A stretch of DNA of 64,000 nucleotides from Acidovorax sp. RAC01 (lineage in GTDB: Bacteria; Pseudomonadota; Gammaproteobacteria; Burkholderiales; Burkholderiaceae_C). A model generated the notes under the pieces. The model was not told the DNA's origin. It searched no databases and saw nothing but the letters and a program-made list of their open reading frames with translations. The position numbers were made by a program, and so were the translations under genes. This document shows, one piece after another, positions 16,369-25,193 of the stretch (position 1 is the stretch's first letter; every line of letters begins with the position of its first letter). The stretch covers positions 2,681,001-2,745,000 of the forward strand of contig NZ_CP016447.1 of NCBI RefSeq assembly GCF_001714725.1, given 5' to 3'.

Positions 16369-18397
16369 AGACCTGACCCTGCACTCCACGCTGTGCCGCC
16401 GCGAGGCGGGCGCGTTTCAGCAGGCCATCCGCTCGGGTGACGAGGTGGTGGTGGCCTGCACGCAGGAGCAGCGCCTGTTTGCCGAGCTGGGCGAGCAGAC
16501 CGAAGGCGCGGTGTCCCCCATCCGCTTTGTGAACATCCGCGAAACCGGCGGCTGGAGCCGCGATGCCAGCGCAGCCACTCCCAAGCTGGCCGCCCTGCTG
16601 GCCGCAGCGCGCCTGCCCGACCCACCCCCGGTCGCCACGGTCACGTACAAGAGCGCAGGCAAGCTCCTGGTCATTGGCCCGCTGGATGCGGCCGAGCGCG
16701 TGGCGGGCATGGTGTCTGATGTGCTGGATGTGACGGTGTTCACCCAGGGCCCTGGCAACGCGGGCGGCGCCCAGGCGCGCCGCTACCCGGTGCTGGGCGG
16801 GCGCATCACCGGCCTTACGGGCTGGCTGGGCGCGTTCGAAGTGAAGTGGAAGGCCGACAACCCGATCGACCTGGACCTGTGCACGCGCTGCAACGCCTGC
16901 GTGGCGGCCTGCCCCGAAAACGCGATTGGCCTCGATTACCAGATCGACATGAACGCGTGCACATCGCACCGCAGCTGCGTCAAGGTCTGCCAGGTGGCTG
17001 GCGCCATCGATTTCACGCGCGAAGCGGCCGAGCAGCAGGACAAGTTCGACCTGGTGCTGGACCTGCGCCCGGCCACCGCCACGCCTACCTTTGTGCAGCA
17101 CGCCACGCCCCAGGGCTACTTTCGCTGGGATGGTGCCGACCTGTCGATGCTGCTCAAGCTGCGCGAGATGGTGGGCGAATTTGAAAAGCCCCGTTTCTTT
17201 GCCTACAAGCAAAAGCTGTGCGCCCACAGCCGCAACGAAACCGTGGGCTGCAACGCCTGCGTGGACATCTGCTCGGCCGAGGCCGTCAGCAGCGACAAGA
17301 GCCGCCAGCGCATCGTGGTAAATCCCAACCTGTGCGTGGGCTGCGGCGCATGCACCACGGTGTGCCCCACCGGTGCGCTGACCTACGCCTACCCCGCGGC
17401 GGCTGAGCAGGGCCAGAAGCTCAAGACGCTGCTCTCGACCTACGCTGCCGCTGGTGGCAAGGATGCCGTGCTGCTGCTGCACAGCCAGGAACGCGGCCAG
17501 GCGCTGGTGGAAGAACTGGGCCGCGCAGCGCAGCTCAAGGTGGCCAAGGGTGTGCCGGCGCACGTGATTCCGGTGGCGCTGTGGCACACGGCCAGCACCG
17601 GGGTGGACCTTTGGCTGAGCGCCATTGCCTACGGCGCTTCGCAAGTGGTGCTGCTGACCACCGATGAAGAGGCTCCGCAGTACCTCGATGGCCTGCAGGC
17701 CCAGATGGACATCGCCCAGGCCATCCTGCGCGGGCTGGGCTATACGGGCACCCATGTGCAGCTGGTGCGCGCCAGCCACCCCACGGCGCTGGATGCCGCG
17801 CTGCAGGCGCTGGGCCAGACACGCCAGAAGGTCCCGGCCGCCGCGGCCCGCTTTGCCGTGGCACCCGAAAAGCGCAGCACGCTGGAGATGGCGCTCGACC
17901 ACCTGATCGAACACGCGCCTGCGCAGGCGGGCGGCCTGCCCGCCGCCATCGCGCTGCCCGCAGCGGGCTCGCCGCTGGGCACCATCGAGGTCAACAAGGA
18001 CCGCTGCACGCTCTGCCTGAGCTGCGTGAGCGCCTGCCCCGCCAGCGCGCTGCAGGACAACCCTCAGTTGCCCCAGTTGCGCTTCATCGAAAAAAATTGC
18101 GTGCAGTGCGGCCTGTGCGCCACCACCTGCCCCGAAGATGCCATCACGCTGCAGCCGCGCCTGCTGTTGTCGCCCGAGCGAGCCCAGCTGCGCGTGCTCA
18201 ACGAGGCCAAGCCCTGGGCCTGCATCCGCTGCAGCAAGCCGTTTGGCACCGTCAAGGCCATCGAGGCCATGCTGGGCAAGCTGGCAGGCCACGCCATGTT
18301 CCAGGGCGAGGCGCTGGAGCGCCTGAAGATGTGCAGCGATTGCCGGGTCATCGACCTGTATTCCTCCAACAGTGAATCGAAAGTGACGGACCTGTGA
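16289..18397 (+). CDS. Multi-cluster 4Fe-4S ferredoxin-like protein of the formate dehydrogenase locus
   Basis: A 702-residue cytoplasmic polyferredoxin. It starts MTTKTLICDCNQTMPLNAKA. Cys motifs in order: CTRCNACVAAC and CTSHRSCVKVC (about 200–235), CNACVDIC and CVGCGACTTVC (about 317–358), CTLCLSCVSAC and CVQCGLCATTC (about 573–617), with further Cys pairs at the C-terminus (CIRCSK, CSDC). It could hold at least five 4Fe-4S clusters. The exact role is not known; an electron-transfer or maturation role is inferred from its constant association with formate dehydrogenases. The ATG at 16289 begins the conserved N-terminus and lies inside the end of the DUF3306 gene. Confidence 0.85.
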   Translation: MTTKTLICDCNQTMPLNAKALGAALHEDLTLHSTLCRREAGAFQQAIRSGDEVVVACTQEQRLFAELGEQTEGAVSPIRFVNIRETGGWSRDASAATPKLAALLAAARLPDPPPVATVTYKSAGKLLVIGPLDAAERVAGMVSDVLDVTVFTQGPGNAGGAQARRYPVLGGRITGLTGWLGAFEVKWKADNPIDLDLCTRCNACVAACPENAIGLDYQIDMNACTSHRSCVKVCQVAGAIDFTREAAEQQDKFDLVLDLRPATATPTFVQHATPQGYFRWDGADLSMLLKLREMVGEFEKPRFFAYKQKLCAHSRNETVGCNACVDICSAEAVSSDKSRQRIVVNPNLCVGCGACTTVCPTGALTYAYPAAAEQGQKLKTLLSTYAAAGGKDAVLLLHSQERGQALVEELGRAAQLKVAKGVPAHVIPVALWHTASTGVDLWLSAIAYGASQVVLLTTDEEAPQYLDGLQAQMDIAQAILRGLGYTGTHVQLVRASHPTALDAALQALGQTRQKVPAAAARFAVAPEKRSTLEMALDHLIEHAPAQAGGLPAAIALPAAGSPLGTIEVNKDRCTLCLSCVSACPASALQDNPQLPQLRFIEKNCVQCGLCATTCPEDAITLQPRLLLSPERAQLRVLNEAKPWACIRCSKPFGTVKAIEAMLGKLAGHAMFQGEALERLKMCSDCRVIDLYSSNSESKVTDL

Positions 18398-19023
18398 GCG
18401 CCAACCCATCCCTGATCCCACCCGGCAGCTCCGCGCTTGACGAAGAAACAGCCCGCGCCGAGCTGTACGGGCTGCTGTCGCAGCTGTACTACGCCCCGCC
18501 GGGGCCTGATGTACTGTCGGCCCTGCGCGTGGCCGTGACCGAGGCGCCTGCCGAGGGCGGGTTTTTGCAGGAGCCGTGGCAGCAACTGGTGGCCAGCGCC
18601 CGTGCGCTGAGCGATGCAGACATTGCCCGCGAGTTCGACCGCCTGTTTGGCGGAGTCGGCAAGCCCGAGGTGTATCTGTACGGCTCGCACTACCTGAGCG
18701 GCTTTCTGAATGAGAAGCCGCTGGCCCGCCTGCGCGCCGACCTGGACCGACTGGGCCTGGCGCGCGACGAGGCCATGCCCGAGACGGAAGACCATATTGC
18801 CTATCTGTGCGAGGTGATGCGCTACCTGATTGCGGGCGACGACGTGGCCGTATGCAATCTCACATCCCAGCGTGAATTTTTCTCAACCCATGTGCAGCCG
18901 TGGGTGCTGCGACTGTGCGAGGCCTTGGCAACGCACCGCAACGCGCACTTTTATGCATGTCTTGCAGGGTTTACCCAGGCATTTGTGTCTGTGGAAACCC
19001 AGGGCTTTGACATGCTTGACTGA
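18394..19023 (+). CDS. TorD/DmsD-like molybdoenzyme chaperone
   Basis: A 209-residue all-helical protein of the TorD family (LYGLLSQLYYAPPGPDVL near the N-terminus; EFDRLFGGVGKPEVYLYGSHYLSGF at about 75–100; CEVMRYLIAGDD later). These cytoplasmic chaperones bind the Tat signal or apo-form of molybdoenzymes until the cofactor is inserted. The likely client is the Tat-exported formate dehydrogenase encoded just downstream. The GTG start at 18394 overlaps the preceding TGA stop, so translation is probably coupled. Confidence 0.85.
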   Translation: MSANPSLIPPGSSALDEETARAELYGLLSQLYYAPPGPDVLSALRVAVTEAPAEGGFLQEPWQQLVASARALSDADIAREFDRLFGGVGKPEVYLYGSHYLSGFLNEKPLARLRADLDRLGLARDEAMPETEDHIAYLCEVMRYLIAGDDVAVCNLTSQREFFSTHVQPWVLRLCEALATHRNAHFYACLAGFTQAFVSVETQGFDMLD

Positions 19024-19125
19024 CCCGTTCCTGACAGCCCTGCCGACGACGTAGCTGCAAAAGGTGACTGCTTTGGTCGGGGGTGTAAGCGTCAATTGCA
19101 GGCGTTTACACAACGTCATAGACTG

Positions 19126-19143
19126 TATGAAAACCGTTTCATA
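19126..19143. promoter_or_regulatory. Perfect inverted repeat upstream of the membrane formate dehydrogenase genes
   Basis: TATGAAAACCGTTTCATA is a perfect 7-4-7 inverted repeat 24 bases before the start of the Tat peptide gene. It sits in the only gap (144 bases) within the formate dehydrogenase cluster, where a second promoter would be expected. It could be an operator or a transcript hairpin. I do not recognise a specific regulator; it is not an FNR-type TTGAT-N4-ATCAA site. Confidence 0.4.
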
Positions 19144-19167
19144 GCCGCCAGCCATTCTGGAGACAAC

Positions 19168-19377
19168 ATGCAGAACCGCCAGCCCAATTCCTCGCGCCGC
19201 AGCTTCTTTGCCGGCGCCGCCACCGTAGGCGCTGCAGCAGCAGCCGTCGTGGCGATCCCTCACGTGGCCACGCCTGTGGCAGCTGAACCCGAGGCGGTGC
19301 GCCAACCCCCCGAAAAAGGCGGCGGCTACCACCTGTCGGCTCACGTGAAGCATTACTACAAGACCACTCAACTCTGA
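19168..19377 (+). CDS. Small Tat-targeted formate dehydrogenase accessory protein
   Basis: A 69-residue protein with a twin-arginine signal (SSRRSFFAGAATVGAAAAAV) and a short conserved tail ending GGGYHLSAHVKHYYKTTQL. It matches the small formate dehydrogenase region Tat-target family (TIGR02811 type), found immediately before the large subunit of periplasmic formate dehydrogenases. It may be an assembly factor or small subunit. An AGGAG-like site (TGGAGAC) precedes the ATG at 19168. It is 14 bases before the alpha subunit gene. Confidence 0.85.
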   Translation: MQNRQPNSSRRSFFAGAATVGAAAAAVVAIPHVATPVAAEPEAVRQPPEKGGGYHLSAHVKHYYKTTQL

Positions 19378-19391
19378 TAGCGGGGCCAGCC

Positions 19392-22358
19392 ATGTTGCTT
19401 ACCAAGAAGTCATCGCAGGCCGCGCAGAGCGCATCGTCTGCATCGCCTTTCGTTCACAGCCTGCGCCGCGGCCTGTCGCACGCGCTGCCCACGATGGACC
19501 GCCGGTCGTTCCTGCGCCGCTCCGGCCTGGGCGTCGGGGTCGGCATTGCCGCCACCCAGCTCACGCTGGTTCGCAAGTCCAACGCGGCTGAAGGCGCCAA
19601 AGTCGGTATCGGTGACACGAAGATCGAGGTACGCCGCACCATCTGTACGCACTGCTCGGTCGGTTGCGCGGTCGATGCCGTGGTGGAAAACGGCGTGTGG
19701 GTGCGCCAGGAACCCGTGTTCGATTCCCCTATCAACCTCGGGGCGCACTGCGCCAAAGGTGCTGCGCTGCGCGAGCACGGCCATGGCGAGTACCGCCTGC
19801 GCTACCCCATGAAGCTCGTCAACGGCAAGTACGAGCGCATCAGCTGGGACACGGCCCTCAACGAGATCACGGCCAAGATGCAGGAGCTGCGTAAGGCCAG
19901 CGGCCCCGACAGCGTCTACTTCATCGGTTCGTCCAAGCACAACAATGAACAGGCGTACCTGCTGCGCAAGTTCGTGAGCTTCTGGGGCACCAACAACTGC
20001 GACCACCAGGCGCGTATCTGCCACTCCACCACGGTGGCCGGCGTGGCCAATACATGGGGCTACGGCGCCATGACCAATTCGTACAACGACATGCAAAACA
20101 GCAAGGTCGCTTTGTACATTGGCTCGAACGCTGCCGAGGCCCACCCGGTCAGCATGTTGCACATGCTGCACGCCAAGGAAACCGGCTGCAAGATGATCGT
20201 GGTGGATCCACGCTTCACCCGCACAGCAGCCAAGGCTGACGAGTTTGTCCGCATCCGCTCCGGCACTGACATCCCCTTCCTGTTCGGACTGGTCTACCAC
20301 ATCTTCAAGAACGGCTGGGAAGACAAGAAGTACATCAGCGACCGTGTCTATGGCATGGAGAAGGTGCGCGACGAAGTCATGTCCAAGTGGACACCCGACA
20401 AGGTGGAAGAGGCCTGCGGTGTCAAGGAGGAGCAGATGTTCCGCGTCGCCAAGATGATGGCGGACAGCCGTCCGGGCACCATCGTCTGGTGCATGGGCCA
20501 GACCCAGCACACCATTGGCAACGCCATGGTCCGTGCATCGTGCATCTTGCAGCTCGCGCTGGGTAACGTGGGCAAGAGCGGCGGCGGCACCAACATCTTC
20601 CGCGGCCACGACAACGTGCAGGGTGCCACCGACGTGGGCCCGAACCCCGACTCGCTGCCCGGGTACTACGGCCTGGCCGAAGGTTCGTGGAAGCACTTTG
20701 CTGCGGTGTGGGGTGTGGACTTCGAGTGGATCAAAAAGCAGTACGCCACGCCCGCCATGATGTCCAAGAACGGCATCACTGTGTCGCGCTGGATTGATGG
20801 CGTGCTGGAAAACAATGAGCTGATCGACCAGGACTCCAACCTGCGCGGCGTGTTCTTCTGGGGCCATGCGCCCAACTCGCAGACCCGGGGTCTGGAGATG
20901 AAGCGCGCCATGGACAAGCTGGACCTGCTGGTGGTGGTGGACCCCTATCCATCGGCCACCGCTGCCATGGCCGCGATGCCCGGCAAGGCCGAGGACCTGA
21001 ACCCCAACCGTGCGGTGTACCTGCTGCCCGCTGCCACGCAGTTTGAAACCAGCGGCTCGTGCACGGCCTCCAACCGCTCCATCCAGTGGCGCGAGAAGGT
21101 CATCGAGCCCCTGTGGGAGAGCCGCTCGGACCACATGATCATGCACCAGTTCGCCGAAAAGCTGGGCTTTGCCGCCGAGCTTTCCAAGAACTTCAAGATG
21201 CAGAAGGTCAAGGGCATGGACGAGCCCGTGCCCGAAGACATCCTGCGCGAAATCAACAAGAGCGTGTGGACCATTGGCTACACCGGCCAGAGCCCTGAGC
21301 GGCTGAAGGCGCACATGCGCAACATGCACCTGTTCGACGTCAAGACGCTGAAGGCCAAGGGCGGCAAGGACAAGGAAACCGGGTACGACTTCGGCGGTGA
21401 TTATTTTGGTCTGCCATGGCCCTGCTACGGCACGCCCGAACTCAAGCACCCCGGCTCGCCCAACCTGTACGACACCTCCAAGCACGTCATGGAAGGCGGC
21501 GGCAACTTCCGCGCCAACTTCGGTGTGGAGAAGGATGGCGTGAACCTGCTGGCCGAGGATGGTTCCCACTCGGTGGGCAGCGAGATCACGACCGGTTATC
21601 CCGAGTTTGATCACGTCCTGCTCAAGAAGCTGGGCTGGTGGGATGACCTCTCGGATGCGGAAAAGGCCAAGGCCGAGGGCAAGAACTGGAAGACCGACCC
21701 CACCGGCGCCATCATCCGCGTGGCACTCAAGCATGGCTGCCATCCGTTTGGCAACGCCAAGGCACGCGCTGTGGTGTGGAACTTCCCCGATGCGATCCCG
21801 CAGCACCGCGAACCGCTGTACGGTACCCGGCCCGACCTGATGGCCAAGTACCCCACGCACGACGACCGCAAGGCGTTCTGGCGTCTGCCCACGCTGTACA
21901 AGACCGTGCAGCAAAAGAATATTGCAGACAATCTCCACGAGAAGTTCCCGCTCATCATGAGCTCGGGTCGCCTGGTGGAATACGAGGGCGGCGGCGAGGA
22001 AACCCGCTCCAACCCCTGGCTGGCCGAACTGCAGCAGGAATCGTTTGTGGAAATCAACCCCAAGACGGCAGCCGACCGGGGTATCCGTAACGGCGAGCGC
22101 GTGTGGCTGAGCTCGCCCACCGGCGCGCGCATCAACGTGCAGGCCCTGGTGACTGAGCGTGTGGCGCCCGATACCGTGTGGATGCCGTTCCACTTCTCGG
22201 GCCACTGGCAGGGCAAGGACATGCTGGCGTACTACCCCAAGGGCGCAGCGCCCGTGGTGCGTGGCGAGGCTGTCAACACGGCCACCACCTATGGCTACGA
22301 CAGCGTGACCATGATGCAAGAAACCAAGACCACGATCTGCAACGTGGAGCGGGCGTGA
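19392..22358 (+). CDS. Periplasmic formate dehydrogenase, alpha (molybdopterin) subunit
   Basis: A 988-residue molybdo/tungsto-bis-MGD enzyme. A Tat signal MDRRSFLRRSGLGVGVGIAA lies at about residues 35–54, after an extended N-terminus, so the enzyme faces the periplasm. The 4Fe-4S motif ICTHCSVGC…CAKG follows at about 85–120. The metal ligand is Cys210 in DHQARICHSTTV, where some homologues have selenocysteine. The C-terminal molydop-binding domain ends near 980. It forms a complex with the beta (22396) and gamma (23261) products and feeds electrons from formate to the quinone pool. An internal start nearer the Tat motif, at ATG 19494, is possible. Confidence 0.94.
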   Translation: MLLTKKSSQAAQSASSASPFVHSLRRGLSHALPTMDRRSFLRRSGLGVGVGIAATQLTLVRKSNAAEGAKVGIGDTKIEVRRTICTHCSVGCAVDAVVENGVWVRQEPVFDSPINLGAHCAKGAALREHGHGEYRLRYPMKLVNGKYERISWDTALNEITAKMQELRKASGPDSVYFIGSSKHNNEQAYLLRKFVSFWGTNNCDHQARICHSTTVAGVANTWGYGAMTNSYNDMQNSKVALYIGSNAAEAHPVSMLHMLHAKETGCKMIVVDPRFTRTAAKADEFVRIRSGTDIPFLFGLVYHIFKNGWEDKKYISDRVYGMEKVRDEVMSKWTPDKVEEACGVKEEQMFRVAKMMADSRPGTIVWCMGQTQHTIGNAMVRASCILQLALGNVGKSGGGTNIFRGHDNVQGATDVGPNPDSLPGYYGLAEGSWKHFAAVWGVDFEWIKKQYATPAMMSKNGITVSRWIDGVLENNELIDQDSNLRGVFFWGHAPNSQTRGLEMKRAMDKLDLLVVVDPYPSATAAMAAMPGKAEDLNPNRAVYLLPAATQFETSGSCTASNRSIQWREKVIEPLWESRSDHMIMHQFAEKLGFAAELSKNFKMQKVKGMDEPVPEDILREINKSVWTIGYTGQSPERLKAHMRNMHLFDVKTLKAKGGKDKETGYDFGGDYFGLPWPCYGTPELKHPGSPNLYDTSKHVMEGGGNFRANFGVEKDGVNLLAEDGSHSVGSEITTGYPEFDHVLLKKLGWWDDLSDAEKAKAEGKNWKTDPTGAIIRVALKHGCHPFGNAKARAVVWNFPDAIPQHREPLYGTRPDLMAKYPTHDDRKAFWRLPTLYKTVQQKNIADNLHEKFPLIMSSGRLVEYEGGGEETRSNPWLAELQQESFVEINPKTAADRGIRNGERVWLSSPTGARINVQALVTERVAPDTVWMPFHFSGHWQGKDMLAYYPKGAAPVVRGEAVNTATTYGYDSVTMMQETKTTICNVERA

Positions 22359-22395
22359 GCGCGCAGCCAGCCGGCCCTGACCAGGAGACACAAAA

Positions 22396-23013
22396 ATGGC
22401 ACGAATGAAATTTATCTGTGACGCAGAGCGTTGCATCGAGTGCAACAGCTGCGTGACCGCCTGCAAGAATGAGCACGAGGTGCCGTGGGGTGTGAACCGC
22501 CGCCGCGTGGTCACCCTCAATGACGGTGTGCCGGGCGAGAAATCGATCTCGGTGGCCTGCATGCACTGCAGCGATGCGCCGTGCATGGCGGTCTGCCCGG
22601 TCAACTGCTTTTATCGCACCGAAGAGGGTGTGGTTCTGCATGACAAGGATGTCTGCATCGGCTGCGGCTACTGCAGCTACGCCTGCCCGTTCGGCGCGCC
22701 CCAGTTCCCGTCGTCGGGCACCTTCGGAGTGCGCGGCAAGATGGACAAGTGCACGTTCTGTGCTGGTGGCCCCGAAGCCCATGGAAGCCAGTCTGAATTC
22801 GAGAAGTACGGCCGGAACCGCCTGGCCGAAGGCAAGCTGCCTGCGTGCGCTGAAATGTGCTCGACCAAGGCCCTGCTTGCCGGGGATGGCGACGTGGTCG
22901 CCGACATCTTCCGCAACCGTGTCGTGCAGCGCGGCAAGGGTGCCGAGGTGTGGGGCTGGGGCACGGCGTATGGGTCGCAAAAGTCAGCGCAGCCAGCAGG
23001 AGCCAAGTCATGA
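22396..23013 (+). CDS. Formate dehydrogenase beta subunit, 4Fe-4S ferredoxin type
   Basis: A 205-residue electron-transfer subunit carrying four 4Fe-4S clusters. Cys sets: CIECNSCVTAC, CMHCSDAPCMAVC, CIGCGYCSYAC, and CTFC plus the late CAEMC. It links the alpha subunit to cytochrome b. It has no C-terminal membrane anchor, unlike FdnH/FdoH, and matches the short beta subunit of the FDH3 type. An AGGAGACAC site precedes the ATG at 22396. It overlaps the next gene by 4 bases. Confidence 0.93.
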   Translation: MARMKFICDAERCIECNSCVTACKNEHEVPWGVNRRRVVTLNDGVPGEKSISVACMHCSDAPCMAVCPVNCFYRTEEGVVLHDKDVCIGCGYCSYACPFGAPQFPSSGTFGVRGKMDKCTFCAGGPEAHGSQSEFEKYGRNRLAEGKLPACAEMCSTKALLAGDGDVVADIFRNRVVQRGKGAEVWGWGTAYGSQKSAQPAGAKS

Positions 23014-23252
23014 TCAAGCGCACCACCCCCTTCATCCTTGCGGCCTGCGTGGCGGCGTTCACCCTGGCGGCCTGTGGCGAAAAGCCGCAGACCGGCATGG
23101 GCGTGCGCACCGATGCCGTACCGTACGCCGGTACCGGCAGCAACTTCACTGATGCCGGCTGGAAGGCCGGCGACAAGACGAGCTGGGAAGCCCATCTCAA
23201 GACGCGTCAGCAGTACGGTCAAAACGAATACACCCGCAGCCAAGCCAAGTGA
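23010..23252 (+). CDS. Small lipoprotein within the formate dehydrogenase operon
   Basis: An 80-residue predicted lipoprotein: signal MIKRTTPFILAACVAAFTLA with the lipobox LAAC (Cys at about 22), then a short mature part with TGMGVRTDAVPYAGTGSNFT and a polar C-terminus. Function unknown. Its start overlaps the beta subunit stop (ATGA) and the cytochrome b gene follows within 8 bases, so it is surely co-translated with the complex. It may be a small subunit or assembly factor. Confidence 0.75.
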   Translation: MIKRTTPFILAACVAAFTLAACGEKPQTGMGVRTDAVPYAGTGSNFTDAGWKAGDKTSWEAHLKTRQQYGQNEYTRSQAK

Positions 23253-23260
23253 GGTCGACC

Positions 23261-24472
23261 ATGAAACACATCATGTGGTCTCTGATACTTGCGGGCTCGA
23301 TGGCCTGGGTGCCCGTGCAGGCCCAGACGGGTGCACCGGCTGACGCTGCAGCGGCACCCGCTGCGGCCGCCCAGGCGGCTCCTGCCGCCACCGTGGGCGG
23401 GGTCAAGAGCCAGAACATCTTCGAGATCCGCCCTGACGCGAGCGCCGACCCCAAGTACGCCGAGCAGACCAACGGCGAGCGCGCCCAGGTCCAGCCCGGT
23501 AACAACGCGCCTATGTGGCGCCAGGTGGGGCAGGGCGTTACCGGCTACAGCAGCCTCCCCGTGACGCAGGCGCCGGAAGCAGGCAACCTGATCCAGCCGT
23601 TTGTGCAGTACCCCGGTTCGCGCTACACCAATGCGGGTGACGCGTGGCGCCAGGCACGCAACAACTGGATCATTCCCTACGGTGCAGCGCTCTTTGCCAT
23701 TGTGCTGCTGGCACTGGGAATCTTCTACTTCACCAAAGGCCCGCTGGGCCATGCGCACCCGGACGGCGTGGGCCCCAGGCGCATCGAGCGGTTCACCCCG
23801 TTTGAGCGCGCAGCGCACTGGTCCAACGCGTTTGCGTTCATCGCGCTGGCCATCTCCGGCATCGTGATGGCGTTTGGCAAGTTTTTCCTGCTGCCCATCA
23901 TGGGCGCCACGCTGTTCGGCTGGCTGAGCTATGCGCTCAAGAACGTGCACAACTTTGTCGGGCCCCTGTTTGCGGTGTCGCTGCTCGTGATCATCATCAC
24001 GTTCGTGAAGGACAACATCGCCAACCGTGCCGACCTGGTGTGGCTGGCCAAGGGCGGCGGCATGCTGGGCAAGGGCGATCACCAGGTGCCTTCGCACCGC
24101 TTCAATGCCGGCGAAAAGGGTCTGTTCTGGTGGGGTATCACCATCCCTGGCATCTTCGTGGTGGCTTCGGGCCTGGTGCTGGACAAGCTCATCCCTGGCT
24201 TTGGCGATGTTCGCAGCGACATGCAGATCGCGCACATGATCCACGCCACACTCGCCATCTGGATGATGGCCCTGATCTGCGGGCACATCTACATGGGTAC
24301 CGTGGGCATGAAGGGCGCCTACAAGGCCATGCGAACCGGTTACGTGAGCGAAGGCTGGGCCAAGGAGCACCATGAGCTCTGGTACGACGATGTGCAGGCC
24401 GGAAAGATCCCGCGCCAGCGCAGCGCCACCCCTTCGGAAGAGGCCCCTGCGGTCAAACCGGTTCAGGCATGA
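23261..24472 (+). CDS. Formate dehydrogenase gamma subunit, cytochrome b556 type
   Basis: A 403-residue membrane subunit. After a signal peptide (ILAGSMAWVPVQA) comes an Ala-rich periplasmic extension of about 110 residues, then a helix at about 140–157. A four-helix di-haem cytochrome b domain follows, with RIERFTPFERAAHWSNAFAF, VHNFVGPLFAVSLLVIIITF and MIHATLAIWMMALICGHIYM, whose His residues are the likely haem ligands. It passes electrons from the beta subunit to the quinone pool. The ATG at 23261 (GAGGTC upstream) is preferred over a GTG at 23249. Confidence 0.92.
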   Translation: MKHIMWSLILAGSMAWVPVQAQTGAPADAAAAPAAAAQAAPAATVGGVKSQNIFEIRPDASADPKYAEQTNGERAQVQPGNNAPMWRQVGQGVTGYSSLPVTQAPEAGNLIQPFVQYPGSRYTNAGDAWRQARNNWIIPYGAALFAIVLLALGIFYFTKGPLGHAHPDGVGPRRIERFTPFERAAHWSNAFAFIALAISGIVMAFGKFFLLPIMGATLFGWLSYALKNVHNFVGPLFAVSLLVIIITFVKDNIANRADLVWLAKGGGMLGKGDHQVPSHRFNAGEKGLFWWGITIPGIFVVASGLVLDKLIPGFGDVRSDMQIAHMIHATLAIWMMALICGHIYMGTVGMKGAYKAMRTGYVSEGWAKEHHELWYDDVQAGKIPRQRSATPSEEAPAVKPVQA

Positions 24473-24486
24473 GGATGAGGAGCACC

Positions 24487-24906
24487 ATGACAAACCCAGT
24501 ACACCACCCACCTGTTCGCTGCGCACTTTCGGCGGTAGCAGGCCTGTGCGCCGTGGCCTTTTGCAGCGCTGCGCTGGCCAAGCTTCCACCACCGACACCC
24601 GAGGCCGCGGCCAAGGCAGCCGAGGCCGCTGCGCGCACTGCCTGGGCCGGCAAGGTCGACAACTACAAGCTGTGCCTGGCGCAAGACCGCGTGGCCAACC
24701 ACTACCGCAAGACCACGCCCACGGCCAAGGCTGCCACCGCGGCGCCTGCGGCCTGCGCAGACCCGGGGCCTTTTGCCTACACACCGCCTGCGGCCAAGCC
24801 GCTGGAATCCGCAGGCGCCCATTCGCCTCCGGGTACTGCCAGCAGCCCGCCCAACACGAAGGCGACCCAGACTGCTCCTGCTGCGGCAGCGGCGCCGAAG
24901 TCCTGA
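24487..24906 (+). CDS. Secreted hypothetical protein at the end of the formate dehydrogenase operon
   Basis: A 139-residue protein with a signal peptide (CALSAVAGLCAVAFCSAALA) and an Ala/Pro-rich mature region containing AGKVDNYKLCLAQDRVANHY and PAACADPGPF. It has two mature Cys residues and no domain I recognise. It starts 14 bases after the gamma subunit stop with GAGGAGCACC upstream, so it belongs to the operon. A terminator hairpin follows at 24965. It may be a periplasmic accessory factor; function unknown. Confidence 0.65.
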   Translation: MTNPVHHPPVRCALSAVAGLCAVAFCSAALAKLPPPTPEAAAKAAEAAARTAWAGKVDNYKLCLAQDRVANHYRKTTPTAKAATAAPAACADPGPFAYTPPAAKPLESAGAHSPPGTASSPPNTKATQTAPAAAAAPKS

Positions 24907-24964
24907 CAGATGCCCGCCACTGCGCCCTTCAACGGGGCGCGGATGGCACCGTGTGCGTCGCCCG

Positions 24965-24998
24965 AAAAAGCCGCGCCTGCGCCTGCAGCGCGGCTTTT
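24965..24998 (+). terminator. Rho-independent terminator after the formate dehydrogenase operon
   Basis: AAAAAGCCGCGC pairs with GCGCGGCTTTT across an 11-base loop. The flanking A and T runs would let it work in both directions. It lies 59 bases after the last small secreted protein gene and before fdhD, suggesting fdhD has its own promoter. Confidence 0.75.
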
Positions 24999-25193
24999 CC
25001 AATGGCGGGCACCTGAGCCCTCGACAGTGCAGCCTGCGCGGTGTTCAGCCGTCGGGCTCTGCGTTTCCGGGCCTTGCTTGCGCCTGCCCAATGCCGTTGC
25101 CCACGCTGTCGTGGTGGTTGTCCGTGCAATCCATGCCCGCCGCTGCACCCAAGCCTTCTCATGTTCCGGGTCGCCGATCCGTATAGTCCTGCC

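Noticed and set aside
16280..18421. Minus-strand open frame of over 700 codons opposite the polyferredoxin gene
   Set aside because: Shadow of a Cys-motif-rich real gene; the antisense protein has no recognisable domain.
11973..22358. Selenocysteine-containing formate dehydrogenases
   Set aside because: Both ligand positions are TGC Cys codons and the frames have no internal TGA, so no recoding is needed.
19410..22604. Minus-strand open frame of over 1000 codons opposite the periplasmic formate dehydrogenase alpha gene
   Set aside because: Same reason: a shadow frame rich in His, Val and Ala, opposite a well-supported gene.
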